Below are positions 1 through 8,187 of a stretch of DNA of 64,000 bases, in pieces. Where the stretch lies: NCBI RefSeq assembly GCF_006443685.1, contig NZ_VFYP01000001.1, positions 2,170,001 through 2,234,000 on the forward strand, given 5' to 3'. Position 1 is the first letter of the stretch; every line of letters begins with the position of its first letter. The DNA comes from Rhizobium glycinendophyticum. GTDB taxonomy: Bacteria; Pseudomonadota; Alphaproteobacteria; Rhizobiales; Rhizobiaceae. The translations under genes and the position numbers were made by a program. The notes under the pieces were generated by a model, which was given only the letters and a program-made list of their open reading frames with translations, did not search any database and was not told the DNA's origin.

Positions 1-1311
1 GTAGCTGTCGAAGACGGCCGCAATCGTGCGGGCGAAGGGTCGGCCAGCCTCCGTGATGGTGAAGCGATCGCCCACCAGCCGACAGATATCATCCTGGTTC
101 GACGCGGCGAAGCTACCCGCTTCCCCGACGATTGCCTCCGCGTCCGCACCGAATTCGGCCCGTAACGCGTCGAAGGAGAGTTCGAAGCGGCACATGATTT
201 CCTCGATCACCCGGCGCCGCATGCGGTCGTCATCGGTGACGGCCACGCCGCGCACTGCGGCGAGCCCCCCGTTATCAGCCATGCGCTGGTATTCGCCGGT
301 CGCTGGCATGTTCTGCACATAACCCTGAGGCAATTGCCCGATCGAAGAAGCCCCGAGCCCGATCAGCGCGTCGGCTGCGTCGACCGTGTAGCCCTGGAAA
401 TTGCGGCGCAGGCGCCCTTCCCGCTGGGCGATCGCCATGCTGTCGGTAGGTCGAGCGAAATGGTCGATACCGATCGGCTCGTACCCCGCCTCCACCAACA
501 TTCGGGCTGCCAGGCTCATCTGGGCAAAACGCGCCTCGATGCCGGGCAGCACGTCCTCCCTGATCATTGTCTGGTGCTTCTTCATCCACGGCACATGCGC
601 GTAGCCGAAGAGCGCGATCCGATCGGGAGAAAGCGAGAGAATGTCGCGCACCGTATCGGCGAGCGTCTCCTCGGTCTGATGCGGCAGGCCATAGAGGATG
701 TCGCAGTTGACCGAATGCACGCCCCGCACCCTGACGGCATCGACCACCGACTTCGTATGTTCGAACGTCTGGATACGGTTGATGGCGCGCTGCACGTCAG
801 GGTGGAAATCCTGAACACCGAGACTGGCACGTGTCATCCCGATCCGCGCCAGCGCATCGTAGCGCGGTTCGTCCAAATCGTTCGGGTCCATCTCGACGCT
901 AATCTCGACCTCATCCGAGAAACGGAAGGCGTCGCGCAGCGCCGCCATCAGATCGACGAGATCGTCCGGCCGCACCATGGTCGGCGAACCGCCACCAAAA
1001 TGCACGGCAGTCACGACCGCATCGCGGTTTACGAGCTTTCCGACGGCCGCGATTTCTTTTCTTAAAGATTCCAGATAGATCGCGATAGGTTCATATTTCA
1101 GTGTATGCTTTGTGTGGCATGCGCAGAACCAGCAGAGCCGGTCGCAATAGGGAATATGGAGGTAGAGGGACAGCGTCTGCTCGTCGGTGATTGCCTGCAG
1201 CCATTCGGCATAGACGCCCGTATCGACCCCCTCGTGGAAGTGCGGTGCCGTTGGATAGCTGGTATAGCGCGGCACGGCCCCGGAATATTTTTTGAGAAGT
1301 GAATCTGGCAT
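1..1311 (-). CDS. hemN: Oxygen-independent coproporphyrinogen III oxidase, 3' end cut off by the window
   Basis: Radical-SAM enzyme that oxidatively decarboxylates coproporphyrinogen III to protoporphyrinogen IX without oxygen, a heme-synthesis step in the cytoplasm. The translation starts MPDSLLKKYSGAVPRYTSYP and carries the HemN iron-sulfur motif C56-x3-C60-x2-C63 followed by C65 (YCDRLCWFCAC), then the HFGGGSPTM segment. The reading frame is still open at base 1, where it reads AAVFDSY, close to the usual C-terminus, so probably only about a dozen residues are missing. It is divergent from fnrN, and the anaerobox at 1377-1390 lies about 70 bases upstream of its start. Oxygen-limited induction by FnrN/FixK is therefore likely (inference). 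Confidence 0.95.
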   Translation of the reverse strand, partial: MPDSLLKKYSGAVPRYTSYPTAPHFHEGVDTGVYAEWLQAITDEQTLSLYLHIPYCDRLCWFCACHTKHTLKYEPIAIYLESLRKEIAAVGKLVNRDAVVTAVHFGGGSPTMVRPDDLVDLMAALRDAFRFSDEVEISVEMDPNDLDEPRYDALARIGMTRASLGVQDFHPDVQRAINRIQTFEHTKSVVDAVRVRGVHSVNCDILYGLPHQTEETLADTVRDILSLSPDRIALFGYAHVPWMKKHQTMIREDVLPGIEARFAQMSLAARMLVEAGYEPIGIDHFARPTDSMAIAQREGRLRRNFQGYTVDAADALIGLGASSIGQLPQGYVQNMPATGEYQRMADNGGLAAVRGVAVTDDDRMRRRVIEEIMCRFELSFDALRAEFGADAEAIVGEAGSFAASNQDDICRLVGDRFTITEAGRPFARTIAAVFDSY

Positions 1312-1376
1312 GATCTGCGTGGTCCCGAAGCTGTGTCGACTACGACCAAAGATAGCGCCGTGCGACAATGCGGCCT

Positions 1377-1390
1377 TTGACTTCGATCAA
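1377..1390. promoter_or_regulatory. Anaerobox (FNR/FixK-type site) between hemN and fnrN
   Basis: The sequence TTGAC-TTCG-ATCAA matches the consensus TTGAT-N4-ATCAA at nine of ten specified bases. It lies in the only intergenic space between two divergent genes that are classical FNR-family targets, including the regulator itself. It could serve hemN, fnrN autoregulation, or both. No transcription start is visible, so which promoter it serves is inference. Confidence 0.7.
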
Positions 1391-1499
1391 TTTGATGTTA
1401 CATTTCTCAAGTAAGTTCTACGGAACTCAGAGGCCGAAAAGGCCATGCAGGTCGTTCGATGCGGATCGTTGTCGCACGGCCTCCCAGGGCGGCGTGATC

Positions 1500-2225
1500 A
1501 TGGACACCTATCTCAAACATTTGCCGGAATGCGAAGCCCCGGGCGTTTGTCGGGCTTGCGAGGCGCGTCACGGCGGGCTGTGCTCGGTATTGACCGCGAA
1601 CCAGCTCACCGAACTCAACCGTCACTCCATTCGCCGGCGAATCGACGCGGGCAATGAGGTGATCGGTCAGGGCGAGACGGTCGGCAGCTACAGCAACATT
1701 CTCAAAGGTGTGATCAAGCTTTCCAAGATGATGGCGGACGGCCGCCAGCAGATCGTCGGCCTGCAGTTTGCGCCCGATTTCCTGGGCCGCCCCTTCCTTG
1801 GCGAAAGCACCATCACGGCAGAAGCCGCGACCGACACTGAAATCTGCACCTTCCCACGCAATGTCGTCGACCGCATGGTCAGCGAAGTGCCGGACATGGA
1901 ACGCAAGCTGCACAACCAGTCGCTCAAGGAACTGGACGAGGCACGCGAGTGGATGCTGACGCTTGGCCGCAAGACGGCACAGGAAAAGGTGGCCAACTTC
2001 CTCTACCTGATCGCCACGCATATCGATCCGGATCGCGGCAATGCCCAGACTTTCGATCTGCCACTGTCACGCGCCGATATCGCGGACTTTCTCGGTCTGA
2101 CGATTGAGACGGTGAGCCGTCAGATGACCAAGCTGCGCAAGGACGGCGTCATCGTGATCGAGAACAATCGTCACGTCATCGTGCCGAAGCTGGAGCGCCT
2201 GCGCGACGCCGCCGGAATCGATTGA
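1500..2225 (+). CDS. fnrN: FNR-type oxygen-responsive transcriptional regulator
   Basis: Crp/Fnr-family regulator of 241 residues. The N-terminus holds cysteines at 11, 17, 20 and 28 (C17-x2-C20-x7-C28, the rhizobial FnrN spacing), and a further cysteine at 116 lies in the cNMP-like domain, giving four ligands for an oxygen-labile [4Fe-4S] cluster. The C-terminal helix-turn-helix contains the E-x2-SR recognition motif of FNR (ETVSR), which reads TTGAT-N4-ATCAA sites. I chose the start at MDTYLKHL: the frame is open upstream to 1368, but that stretch covers the anaerobox and has no family similarity. A GTG two codons earlier is possible. It probably controls microaerobic genes including hemN. 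Confidence 0.93.
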   Translation: MDTYLKHLPECEAPGVCRACEARHGGLCSVLTANQLTELNRHSIRRRIDAGNEVIGQGETVGSYSNILKGVIKLSKMMADGRQQIVGLQFAPDFLGRPFLGESTITAEAATDTEICTFPRNVVDRMVSEVPDMERKLHNQSLKELDEAREWMLTLGRKTAQEKVANFLYLIATHIDPDRGNAQTFDLPLSRADIADFLGLTIETVSRQMTKLRKDGVIVIENNRHVIVPKLERLRDAAGID

Positions 2226-2238
2226 CCTTCGGCTCGAC

Positions 2239-2661
2239 CTATTGCGAGATCATGATCCTCGTGTTGCCGAGCCCGTTTCGACGGGCGAGCTGGTAGAATT
2301 GCGCTGCATTGTCGGGGTGGAGTCGCACACATCCATGGGACGCCGGGTGCCCGAGATGCTTCACGTCGAAAGTGGCATGCACAGCATATCCGCCATTAAA
2401 GAAAATGGCGTAAGGCATGGGCGCATTGTCATATTTGCGCGAGCGATGATGAAGCGACGCCCATTTGGCCCGCCAAGAACCGGTTGGCGTTGAATAGCCC
2501 GACCTTCCCGTCGAAACCTTCCAGCGGTACCGAACGACGCCGTCCTCGCTCACCGTCATCGTTTGCGCTGACAGGCTGACGCGCGCGACGAGCGACTTGG
2601 CGTTTGCCGACAGCGGCAACAACGCAATGATCAATGCCCCCAACGCTGCCGTGGTGCGCAT
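2239..2661 (-). CDS. Secreted L,D-transpeptidase (YkuD domain)
   Basis: Protein of 140 residues with an N-terminal signal peptide (MRTTAALGALIIALLPLSANA) and a YkuD catalytic domain ending in the diagnostic motif SHGCVRL, where the cysteine is the acyl-enzyme nucleophile and the nearby HATFDVKHLG supplies the conserved histidine. Family members form 3-3 crosslinks in peptidoglycan or attach proteins to it in the periplasm. The start follows a GGGGGTAATT ribosome-binding sequence; the open frame extends 22 codons further, but those encode no signal-like sequence. It is convergent with fnrN, only 13 bases away. There is no LysM or other wall-binding domain, so this is a minimal catalytic form. 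Confidence 0.88.
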   Translation of the reverse strand: MRTTAALGALIIALLPLSANAKSLVARVSLSAQTMTVSEDGVVRYRWKVSTGRSGYSTPTGSWRAKWASLHHRSRKYDNAPMPYAIFFNGGYAVHATFDVKHLGHPASHGCVRLHPDNAAQFYQLARRNGLGNTRIMISQ

Positions 2662-2783
2662 AATTACCCCCGAAGGGCACCCCTTTGCCCGGGGACATTT
2701 TAGGTTGCGCCGAAAAAAAGAAAACACAGACAGCGGCGCCGCCCAAAAAGGGTCACCCGCCTGGTTAGAGCCATTCCGGTCGC

Positions 2784-3758
2784 TTAGAGGTAGGAGACGA
2801 GCGCTAAAATGGCAGCCAGCACCGCAAGAAGGCTGCAGGCCGAGTAGAACACTGAGATACCGGCGACGATGTCAGCAAGAATTGCCGCGGATCTCCCGGC
2901 GGCATGCATCATGGGTTCGCTGACACGCACCCCGCCATAGACGCGAGGACCGGCGAGTTGAAGGTCAAGGGCCCCGGCCATGGCCGATTCCGGCCAGCCT
3001 GAATTGGGTGAGCGATGCAGGCCGCTGTCGCGCAGCGCCGCAGACAGGGATCGACGTCCGGCAGCGGGGCCGAGCCTTATGGCTGCAGCAGCGGCAATCA
3101 GCAGCGCCGAGAGCCGGGCAGCCGGCCAGTTGGCGAGATCGTCGAGCCGCGCCGAGGCCCAGCCGAACTCAAGAAAACGCTCGTTCTTGTGGCCGACCAT
3201 CGAATCGGCCGTGTTGAGCATCTTGTAGGCGAGGAGCCCCGGCAGACCCGCGATGGCGTACCAGAAGACCGGCGCGACCACGCCATCGGCAAAATTCTCC
3301 GACAAGCTCTCGATCGCCGCGCGGCAGACACCGGACTGGTCCAGCGTGTTCGGGTCACGCCCGACAATCATAGCAACGGCCCGGCGCCCGCCGGGAAGCC
3401 CATCGGACCGCAGCCCGTTGGCCACGGCAAGCACATGATCACCGAGACTTTTTTGCGCGAGGAACACCGCCACCACCACGATCTCCAGCACCGAACCGAA
3501 TATCCCGAGCCTGGACGCCATGTTGGAGAGGACCGCCCCGCTGGCTGCCGACAGCAGCAGAAGCGCGAGGATGGTGACGACGCCGTTCAGCCGCCGCCCC
3601 TCGGGGGTGAACCCCTTGCCATTCAGACGCTGCTCAAAGGCGTCGATCCCCTTGCCGAAGACCACCACCGGATGCGGCACCTGCCGCCACAGCCAGGGCG
3701 GGTCGCCGATGATGCGGTCGAGAACAAGGGCGAGAAAGAGAAGGACGAGATGGATCAT
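2784..3758 (-). CDS. cobD: Adenosylcobinamide-phosphate synthase
   Basis: CobD/CbiB family integral membrane protein of 324 residues. It attaches the aminopropanol arm (aminopropanol phosphate in the CobC pathway) to adenosylcobyric acid. It has the family N-terminus LDRIIGDPPWLWRQVPHPV, several hydrophobic helices, the GRDP segment and the conserved GWPESAMAGALDLQLAGPRVYGG-type C-terminal region. It is the last gene of a cobA-cobB-cobC-cobD run and starts three bases after cobC stops, so it is translationally coupled. Naming follows the Pseudomonas denitrificans scheme; the enteric equivalent is CbiB. Confidence 0.93.
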   Translation of the reverse strand: MIHLVLLFLALVLDRIIGDPPWLWRQVPHPVVVFGKGIDAFEQRLNGKGFTPEGRRLNGVVTILALLLLSAASGAVLSNMASRLGIFGSVLEIVVVAVFLAQKSLGDHVLAVANGLRSDGLPGGRRAVAMIVGRDPNTLDQSGVCRAAIESLSENFADGVVAPVFWYAIAGLPGLLAYKMLNTADSMVGHKNERFLEFGWASARLDDLANWPAARLSALLIAAAAAIRLGPAAGRRSLSAALRDSGLHRSPNSGWPESAMAGALDLQLAGPRVYGGVRVSEPMMHAAGRSAAILADIVAGISVFYSACSLLAVLAAILALVSYL

Positions 3759-3761
3759 GGC

Positions 3762-4760
3762 TCAGGCGTTACGCCACATCTTCAGCGCCTCGGCAAGCCG
3801 GCGGTCGCCGTCCTGGTCGGGAGACAGCCCGAAGCGGAGCCAGTCCGGCCGGTAGTCGAATCTGCGGGTCAGAATGCGATGGCGGCAAAGATGGGTGTGC
3901 AGGTCCCCTGCCCTTGGATCCTCGACCAGCGTCAAAAGTCCGGCATCCCCCCGAATGAAGAGGCCGGCATCTCGAAGCACGGCATGAAGAGTCCGACAGC
4001 GCTCGCCAATCCCTCTCCGGATGTGTTCGCTATCGGCAGTGAGCAACTGCGCCGCAATTTCGAGCGCCGGACCGGACACCGCCCAGGGGCCGAGCCACTC
4101 CGCAAACTGATCGGTGATGCCGTCTTCCGCGACGAGGAACCCGAGGCGGATACCGGCAAGGCCGAAGAATTTGCCGAAAGACCGGAAGATGATGACCGCG
4201 GGATGCCCACTCCCCGCCATGCTCAACTGAGGAAGCATGTCCCCGAAGGCCTCGTCGATAAGGAGTAGGCCGCCTGTACGGCCGACGTCGTCTGCAAGCC
4301 GCATGAGGCGTTCGGGCGGAATCGCACGCGCATCCGGATTGTTCGGATTGACCACGACGACCATGCCGTGGTCCGGCGTGATGGTATCGAGATCCACGAT
4401 CCGATCGATGGGCAAGCCCGCCTGCTGAAAGGCCCGGGCATATTCGCCATAAGTCGGCGACAGGATGGCAACGCGGCTGCCCGGCCGCACGAGGCGCGGC
4501 AGAAGCTGGATGACCGATTGCGTGCCAGGGACCGGCAGAGGCAGCCGATCGCCAGAGCGATAATAGCAACGCGCAGCGTTGCGCGCAGCCTGCTCGCGCT
4601 CGAGGTCCGGCAGGCGGTGCCAAGCGCGAGGCGAAATCTCTGGCAAAGGCGGCGGGCACGGGTTGATGCCCGTCGACAGATCGAGCCATTCTTCAATTCT
4701 TCCGCCATAGAGTTCGGCCGCCGCTGCAAGGCCGCCGCCATGCTGAATGGGCGCGATCAT
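3762..4760 (-). CDS. cobC: Threonine-phosphate decarboxylase
   Basis: PLP-dependent class I/II aminotransferase-fold enzyme of 332 residues. It decarboxylates L-threonine-O-3-phosphate to (R)-1-amino-2-propanol phosphate, the substrate that CobD attaches. Visible features are the N-terminal HGGGLAAAAELYGG and LDLSTGINP motifs typical of CobC/HisC relatives, VNPNNP near residue 140, LLIDEAFGD near 167-174, and SFGKFFGLAGIRLG with the likely PLP lysine K197. Its start overlaps the end of cobB by four bases (ATGA). The HisC-like fold alone would allow histidinol-phosphate aminotransferase, but the N-terminal motif and operon position favour CobC. Confidence 0.93.
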   Translation of the reverse strand: MIAPIQHGGGLAAAAELYGGRIEEWLDLSTGINPCPPPLPEISPRAWHRLPDLEREQAARNAARCYYRSGDRLPLPVPGTQSVIQLLPRLVRPGSRVAILSPTYGEYARAFQQAGLPIDRIVDLDTITPDHGMVVVVNPNNPDARAIPPERLMRLADDVGRTGGLLLIDEAFGDMLPQLSMAGSGHPAVIIFRSFGKFFGLAGIRLGFLVAEDGITDQFAEWLGPWAVSGPALEIAAQLLTADSEHIRRGIGERCRTLHAVLRDAGLFIRGDAGLLTLVEDPRAGDLHTHLCRHRILTRRFDYRPDWLRFGLSPDQDGDRRLAEALKMWRNA

Positions 4761-6061
4761 GCACTATCTCCCATGCGATCGATCAGATGCATGTAGGATC
4801 CGCATACCTTGCCGCGGCACAGTCCGAACGCGCCGAGCGCCTCGCCCATTGCATCCTCCGCCTCGAAGAGACGTTCGGCAGCGCCCTCAGACACCACCGT
4901 CGAATAGTGGAATTCATGGGCGGAAAAAGAACCGGGCAGCAGATCCTGCGCCAAGGATCTCAGCCGACGATAGCCGAGGTGACGGGCGCGGGCCGCATAG
5001 CTGGTGACAAGCGGCAACAGCCCGAGCATCTGATGTTGCTCGCCTGCGGCATCGACGAGTCCCTCGCCGAGAACCATATAGCCGCCGCATTCGCCATAGA
5101 CGGTCACACCTCGGCTGACCGCCCTTTCCATCCCGGCTTTGAAGGTCTGCGCTGCAGCGATCCGGCCGGCATGCAGTTCCGGATAGCCGCCAGGCAGATA
5201 CACGGCACCGGCATCCTGCGACGGCGCCTCGTCGGCGAGCGGCGAGAAGAAGGATAACTCGGCGCCCTGGCGTTGCCAGCCGTCCAGCAGATGCGGATAG
5301 GAAAAGGCAAAGGCAATGTCGCGCGCGACCGCGATGTGTTGGGCGAATGGGGCGATCCCGACAACGACGGGCGAAGGCTGCGAGACGGCCGTGGTCGCTG
5401 CTAGCCCCGTCAGCGCCGAAAGGTCACATCCTTCTTCGATCGCATCGGCAGCCGCTTCGATAAAGGCTTCGAGCCCTGCGTGCTCGCTGGCTTGCACCAG
5501 GCCAAGATGCCGTTCCGGCAGGCGCAGGTCGGGGTTGGAACGCAATACGCCGACAACCGGAAGGCCAGTGCTCTGCAGTGCGGCGCGCAGCATGGCTTCG
5601 TGTCTGGCGCTGCCGACTTTGTTGAGAATGACGCCCGCCACCTGCACATCGGCACGGAAACGAGCAAATCCGGTCGCCATGGCCGCAACCGATTGTGACA
5701 TTCGAGCGCAGTCGATCACAAGAACGACGGGCAGTGACAAGAGAGCGGCGAGATCAGCGGCGCTACCGGTGCCATCGGCAGCCCCATCGAACAGGCCCAT
5801 CATCGCCTCGATCATGAGAAGGCCTACCTGCGACGAGCGCTTCGCCTGATCTCGCAGGGCGGCAGGACGCATGGCCCAGGGATCGAAATTGAAGCAGGTA
5901 AACCCCGAGGCCGCCGCATGAAAGGCAGGGTCGATGTAATCGGGGCCAGCCTTGCCAGGGGCCACTTTGATCCCGCGCCGCGACAGCGCCCGCATCAAGC
6001 CGAGCGTCACCACCGTCTTGCCGGAACCGGAGGACGGCGCGGCGATGACGAGCCCGCTCAT
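4757..6061 (-). CDS. cobB: Hydrogenobyrinic/cobyrinic acid a,c-diamide synthase
   Basis: Glutamine-dependent amidotransferase of 434 residues. It amidates the a and c carboxylates of the corrin ring using ATP. The N-terminal half is a dethiobiotin-synthetase-like ATPase with P-loop SSGSGKT (residues 10-16) and the GPDYIDP motif. The C-terminal half is a class I glutaminase domain with GGYPE and the nucleophile C325 in VYGECGGYMVLGEGL. The open frame is full length and starts within the 3' end of cobA (four-base overlap). In the aerobic route the substrate is hydrogenobyrinic acid; because cbiD is present nearby, which metal-insertion branch operates cannot be told from this window. Confidence 0.94.
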   Translation of the reverse strand: MSGLVIAAPSSGSGKTVVTLGLMRALSRRGIKVAPGKAGPDYIDPAFHAAASGFTCFNFDPWAMRPAALRDQAKRSSQVGLLMIEAMMGLFDGAADGTGSAADLAALLSLPVVLVIDCARMSQSVAAMATGFARFRADVQVAGVILNKVGSARHEAMLRAALQSTGLPVVGVLRSNPDLRLPERHLGLVQASEHAGLEAFIEAAADAIEEGCDLSALTGLAATTAVSQPSPVVVGIAPFAQHIAVARDIAFAFSYPHLLDGWQRQGAELSFFSPLADEAPSQDAGAVYLPGGYPELHAGRIAAAQTFKAGMERAVSRGVTVYGECGGYMVLGEGLVDAAGEQHQMLGLLPLVTSYAARARHLGYRRLRSLAQDLLPGSFSAHEFHYSTVVSEGAAERLFEAEDAMGEALGAFGLCRGKVCGSYMHLIDRMGDSA

Positions 6062-6915
6062 GCGGTGTCTTTCCGATCCACGGCAAATGGGTCGGGCAGG
6101 AGTTTGCGGCCCGAAAGCGCACCCAGCCAGTCGAGCGAGGGGCGCAGCCGCACGACTTCGCCGATCACCACGATGGCCGGCGGCTCGATACCGGCAGCCA
6201 CCATGTCGGCCTCTGCGCGGCCAAGCGTCGTCTCAAGCACGGTCTGTTCCGCAGTCGCGGCATTGCAGACGAAGGCGACAGCCTCATCGGCACGTCGCCC
6301 AGCCGAGACCAGATTGGCCGCAATCTGCCCGATATGCTTCATCGCCATATACATGACGATGACGGGTGACCCGCGACCGATCGCGTCCCAGTCGATCCGA
6401 TCGGGCACGACGCCAGAGGAATCATGGCCCGTCAGGAATGTGACGGCGTGGTTGACCTCGCGGTGGGTGACCGGGATGCCGGCATAGGCGAGCCCGCCGA
6501 TACCGGCGGTAATGCCCGGCACGATACGGAAGGGAACGCCGTGTTCGATCAGGGTAAGAGCTTCCTCGCCGCCACGACCGAAGACAAAGGGATCGCCGCC
6601 CTTCAGCCGCAGGACGCGGTGGCCGGCCTTGGCCAATTCGACAAGTCGGAGCGAAATATCGCGCTGCTTGGCAGACGGCTTGCCGCCGCGCTTGCCAGCG
6701 TATTCGAGGATGGCCCCGGTGCGCGCGAGCTTCAGGCATTCTTCATTGACGAGGGCGTCGTGCACGATCACATCCGCCTCGGCCAGTCCTTTCGCCGCGA
6801 GCAAGGTCAGTAGCCCGGGATCGCCCGGACCAGCGCCCGCAAGCCAGACATGGCCGGGCTCGATGGCCGGCAGGTGCATGGGCAGGGCAAGACGCGTCGT
6901 GTCACTCATAGCCAT
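6058..6915 (-). CDS. cobA: Uroporphyrinogen-III C-methyltransferase
   Basis: SAM-dependent enzyme of 285 residues that methylates uroporphyrinogen III at C2 and C7 to give precorrin-2, the branch point from heme to cobalamin and siroheme. Family motifs are present in order: WLAGAGPGDPGLLT (SAM loop), ADVIVHDALV, RLKGGDPFVFGRGGEE, and GITAGIGGLAYAGIPVTHR. It lacks the CysG dehydrogenase/chelatase half, so it is the stand-alone CobA/SumT form. It is the promoter-proximal gene of the minus-strand cob operon, divergent from cbiD across about 107 bases. Starting at the third codon (MSDTTRL) is equally plausible. Confidence 0.93.
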   Translation of the reverse strand: MAMSDTTRLALPMHLPAIEPGHVWLAGAGPGDPGLLTLLAAKGLAEADVIVHDALVNEECLKLARTGAILEYAGKRGGKPSAKQRDISLRLVELAKAGHRVLRLKGGDPFVFGRGGEEALTLIEHGVPFRIVPGITAGIGGLAYAGIPVTHREVNHAVTFLTGHDSSGVVPDRIDWDAIGRGSPVIVMYMAMKHIGQIAANLVSAGRRADEAVAFVCNAATAEQTVLETTLGRAEADMVAAGIEPPAIVVIGEVVRLRPSLDWLGALSGRKLLPDPFAVDRKDTA

Positions 6916-7002
6916 GGTCTAGGCTCCGGCCCTTCAAATTGCAATTGCGCCGTGCCGGCTTTCCGCCACTTCGCGTCCGCCCGAGCCTTCCTCAGCGCGC
7001 GC

Positions 7003-7022
7003 GGCTCGCCTATAAGCGAGCC
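7003..7022. promoter_or_regulatory. Perfect hairpin abutting the cbiD start codon
   Basis: Arms GGCTCGC (7003-7009) and GCGAGCC (7016-7022) enclose the loop CTATAA. The right arm ends on the base before the chosen cbiD ATG. In RNA the 7-bp, GC-rich stem would occupy the ribosome-binding region, and no better Shine-Dalgarno sequence is seen there. It may be a translational control element. Alternatively the true cbiD start lies upstream (frame open from 6939) and the repeat is coding by chance. Confidence 0.4.
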
Positions 7023-8153
7023 ATGAGCGAAGCGGATGACCAGCAACTGGGCGCAGAAGGCGGACGGGTGGACAAGCCCGAAGGTGGCGGGTTGCGCAGC
7101 GGCTGGACCACCGGCGCCTGTGCGACCGCTGCAACCAAGGCGGCCTTCACCGCGCTGCTCACCGGTGACTTTCCCGACCCCGTGACCATCACCTTGCCGC
7201 GAGGAGAGATGCCGGCCTTCGCGCTCGCCTGCGAAGGCGTCGACAGCGGTGCGGCCTTTGCGGGCATCGTCAAGGATGCAGGCGATGATCCGGATGTGAC
7301 CCATGGTGCAACCGTAATCTCGACGGTCCGGCGGCTCGCTCCCGGAAACGGCATCCGCTTTGTGGCGGGCGACGGTGTTGGCACGGTGACCAAACCCGGC
7401 CTGCCGATCCCCGTGGGAGAAGCCGCGATCAATCCCGTGCCGCGGACCATGATGACGGCGGAGATCGAAACCTTGGCAAAGGCACATGGCGTCACCCCCG
7501 ATGTCGAGATCACGATCTCGGTTCCGGGCGGCGACGTGCTGGCCAAGGAAACCTGGAACCCGCGCCTCGGTATTCTCGGCGGCATCTCGATTCTGGGCAC
7601 CACGGGCATCGTGCACCCCTTTTCCTGCGCGGCCTGGATTCATTCGATCCACCGCGGCATCGATGTGGCGCGCGCGGAGGGCCTGACCCATGTTCTGGGC
7701 GCGACCGGATCGACCTCGGAAAAGGCAGCACAGACCTTCTACGGCCTGCCGGACGGCGCGCTGCTCGACATGGGCGACTTCGCCGGCGGCCTGCTCAAAT
7801 ATCTGCGCGCTCACCCGGTTCCAAAGCTGACGATTGCCGGCGGCTTCGCCAAGATGACGAAGCTCGCCCAGGGGGCCCTCGACCTGCATTCCGGCCGCAG
7901 CCAGATTGACAATCTTCATTTTCTTTCATTGCCTTGTGCTGAGAACCTGACTCAGATTGAGCGGGAGCGGATTCAGAATGCCAACACCGCCCTGGAGGTT
8001 TTTGGAATCATGAAGGAACTTGGTCTCGACGTGGCATCCGACATCGCTGAAGCCGCACGTCGCACGGCTGTGTCGGTTTTGCGCGATGCGCCAGTAACGG
8101 TGGACATCATTGTCATCGACCGCAGTGGAAACATTATCGCCCATGCCAGGTAA
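7023..8153 (+). CDS. cbiD: Cobalt-precorrin-5B (C1)-methyltransferase-type CbiD
   Basis: CbiD-family enzyme of 376 residues. It acts at the C1-methylation/deacylation step that makes precorrin-6A in cobalamin synthesis. It shows the family signature RSGWTTGACATAATKAA just after a short N-terminal extension, then the GDGVGTVTKPGLP and GTTGIVHPFS segments. CbiD is best known from the anaerobic (cobalt-early) pathway, whereas cobA, cobB, cobC and cobK follow aerobic naming; this mixture is common in rhizobia, where CbiD is thought to stand in for CobF. It is followed directly by cobK. The start is the ATG at MSEADDQQ; the frame is open to 6939. Confidence 0.9.
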   Translation: MSEADDQQLGAEGGRVDKPEGGGLRSGWTTGACATAATKAAFTALLTGDFPDPVTITLPRGEMPAFALACEGVDSGAAFAGIVKDAGDDPDVTHGATVISTVRRLAPGNGIRFVAGDGVGTVTKPGLPIPVGEAAINPVPRTMMTAEIETLAKAHGVTPDVEITISVPGGDVLAKETWNPRLGILGGISILGTTGIVHPFSCAAWIHSIHRGIDVARAEGLTHVLGATGSTSEKAAQTFYGLPDGALLDMGDFAGGLLKYLRAHPVPKLTIAGGFAKMTKLAQGALDLHSGRSQIDNLHFLSLPCAENLTQIERERIQNANTALEVFGIMKELGLDVASDIAEAARRTAVSVLRDAPVTVDIIVIDRSGNIIAHAR

Positions 8154-8187
8154 GCCAAGCGATCCGCCACCGGCGACTTCAAGCGCC

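Noticed and set aside
1368..1499. 44-codon N-terminal extension of FnrN
   Set aside because: It would cover the anaerobox, and the family N-terminus starts at MDTYLKHLPEC.
6916..7022. B12 riboswitch in the cobA/cbiD divergent region
   Set aside because: Only about 107 bases are available and no B12-box or typical core sequence is seen; only a simple hairpin is present.
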